Shown piece by piece: positions 62,952 through 64,000 of a stretch of 64,000 nucleotides of DNA (the first letter of the stretch is position 1; every line of letters starts with the position of its first letter). Location: assembly GCA_964016985.1 (NCBI GenBank), contig OZ024828.1:87250308-87314307 (forward strand), in the 5' to 3' direction. Source of the stretch: Anodontia alba (Eukaryota > Mollusca > Bivalvia > Lucinida > Lucinidae). A model generated the notes under the pieces. The model searched no databases. It saw nothing but the letters and a program-made list of their open reading frames with translations, and was not told the origin of the DNA. Both the position numbers and the translations under genes were made by a program.

Positions 62952-63183
62952 TGGACCCCGTGGCCTAGTGGATAAGAGAGCTGACTCTTAATCCATTAGG
63001 TTTCTCACCGCTGTGACTCGAGCCTCGCTCGGGTCACATGTGGGAAAGCCAAGTTCTGCTTACGGATGGTCAGGTGGTTTTTCCTCAGGGTTCTCCGGTT
63101 TTCGCCCACCTTTGATGAACGATCGTCGCGATATAAGTGAAATATTCTTGAGAGGGCCGTAAAACCCAAATTAAAAAACATAG
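62952..63183 (+). mobile_element. tRNA-derived SINE with conserved central domain
   Basis: Head CCCCGTGGCCTAGTGGATAA (A box) and a B-box-like GTGACTCGAGCC; the anticodon arm region resembles tRNA-Lys (GACTCTTAATC). The body carries TTTTTCCTCAGGGTTCTCC and GGTTTTCGCCCACC, resembling the deeply conserved metazoan SINE central domain called Nin-DC (from memory). The tail is AGAGGGCCGTAAAACCC followed by an A-rich end. Most likely a non-autonomous retroposon, not a tRNA gene. Confidence 0.8.
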
Positions 63184-63289
63184 TAAGGAGAGTAGATCAA
63201 TTGCTAACGCTTAGCACTCAGGTTAAAATTTTCAGCAGATGGCATTGAAATATATATATGTCCTGCGCAAAGTAAGAATCTGTACAATT

Positions 63290-63365
63290 CCGGAATTGTC
63301 TTGCGCAAAGTAAGAATTCTCATTTTGTCGGCCGTAGTAGCAATTCTTACTTTGCGCAAGACGAT
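63290..63365. repeat. Inverted repeat (CTTGCGCAAAGTAAGAATTCT)
   Basis: GTCTTGCGCAAAGTAAGAAT at 63298 and its complement ATTCTTACTTTGCGCAAGAC at 63343, with a further copy TGCGCAAAGTAAGAATC at 63265 and a degenerate one at 63381. Likely MITE core. Confidence 0.7.
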
Positions 63366-63814
63366 TTCGGAATTACTCCTGTGCAAAGATGGAATCGGGA
63401 CAAAGTGAGAATATCTACCATTGTGACATGTACTTGTAATTAGTTTTTCTTATAGCAGTAAATCATACTTTTGTAAACCTCTTTCGCATTTGAAAATACA
63501 ATAAAAGGATTAGATTAGATGTTTCCTTTGGACATATATCCATTCTCCTGCATTTTTTGTTTTGTTAAAAACGACTGAGATAGAGTTGCCGACCTGTCCA
63601 CAGCTGTGAAATGGAAGACAAATCAGTGTATTCTGTCGTTTTCAACCATGTTTTCCAATCAGGGTGTTTGGACATCTTCGTAGCTTACTTTTCCGCTTAG
63701 TGCCATTAGAAGTTTATGGCTCAGTTTATGATTGTGGCTCTTCCTGTGCATCATCTTTGTGTGATTACCAATCAAAACGTATGTACGCATTCATAATCAT
63801 GCAGTCAGCATAAC

Positions 63815-64000
63815 GTTAACACGCCTATGCAAAATATTATGTCTGCTCAAAACGTAATTACGGGTAACCTTTAGAACTGCCTCATTGTCAAAGCGTTTCT
63901 AAGATTATCCCAAATTTATAACAAAATTAGATTGCGGGTATTCAAGGAGGCGGTTTATTACGAGTGCCCACAAACTATGTTTTAGAGAAGAAAATAAATA
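63815..64000 (+). mobile_element. H-MITE copy 11 (diverged, cut by window end)
   Basis: Contains AACACGCCTATGC, TCTGCTCAAAACGTAATTACGG, GAACTGCCTC and later GAGTGCCCACAAACTATG, i.e. the family's end and both hairpin arms, but with heavy divergence and what looks like an internal partial duplication. Confidence 0.55.

Noticed and set aside
62952..63020. tRNA-Lys-like gene
   Set aside because: A- and B-box-like motifs are present but the stems do not pair well and a SINE body and tail follow; called as a SINE.

Overview
The window looks like nuclear DNA of a bivalve mollusc, probably a heterodont clam. It is AT-rich, with long introns, bounded tandem-repeat elements whose ends read CAAGAGG–palindrome–GCTCACCTGAG, (ACGG)n-tailed pearl-like elements, tRNA-derived SINEs and many short palindromic MITEs. 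The organism call is an inference from repeat content; no species-diagnostic gene was seen.

The one host gene I can support runs on the minus strand from about 35.8 kb down to 2.0 kb. It is a ferric-chelate reductase 1-like gene (FRRS1 family: Reeler domain, DOMON domain, cytochrome b561 transmembrane core). Twelve internal exons fit together with perfect reading-frame phase at all eleven junctions, giving 519 codons. The first exon (signal peptide) and the last exon (C-terminal tail) were not found and probably lie elsewhere in the window or outside it. The exons carry, in order, Reeler (35.8–26.8 kb), DOMON (25.9–20.8 kb), a linker (16.5 kb) and the b561 helices (14.5–2.0 kb).

The introns are packed with mobile DNA: pearl-like elements at 0–1.3 and 6.7–7.9 kb, a Penelope-like fragment with a GIY-YIG motif at 3.3–3.8 kb, a mariner with intact 29-bp terminal repeats but a damaged transposase at 8.8–10.2 kb, a tandem-core element at 11.6–13.1 kb, a three-level nest of repeats at 14.6–15.1 kb, a 28-bp minisatellite at 16.6–18.8 kb, and a 5'-truncated LINE reverse transcriptase at 30.9–32.1 kb.

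From 36 to 64 kb I see no host exon. This part holds a 615-bp near-palindrome of EcoRI-rich minisatellite (38.9–39.5 kb) and a 7.6-kb complex of tandem-repeat elements (41.7–49.3 kb), in which one element sits inside another element's array and a 4.65-kb block is bounded by ~390-bp inverted repeats. It also holds nested TA-flanked elements with CCGTATT ends (51.2–53.0 kb), a broken Helitron-like protein region (54.4–55.7 kb), and more MITEs and SINEs. One hairpin MITE family (here 'H-MITE') occurs eleven times and a pogo-like MITE family four times. No CRISPR array, rRNA, functional tRNA, promoter or terminator could be supported.
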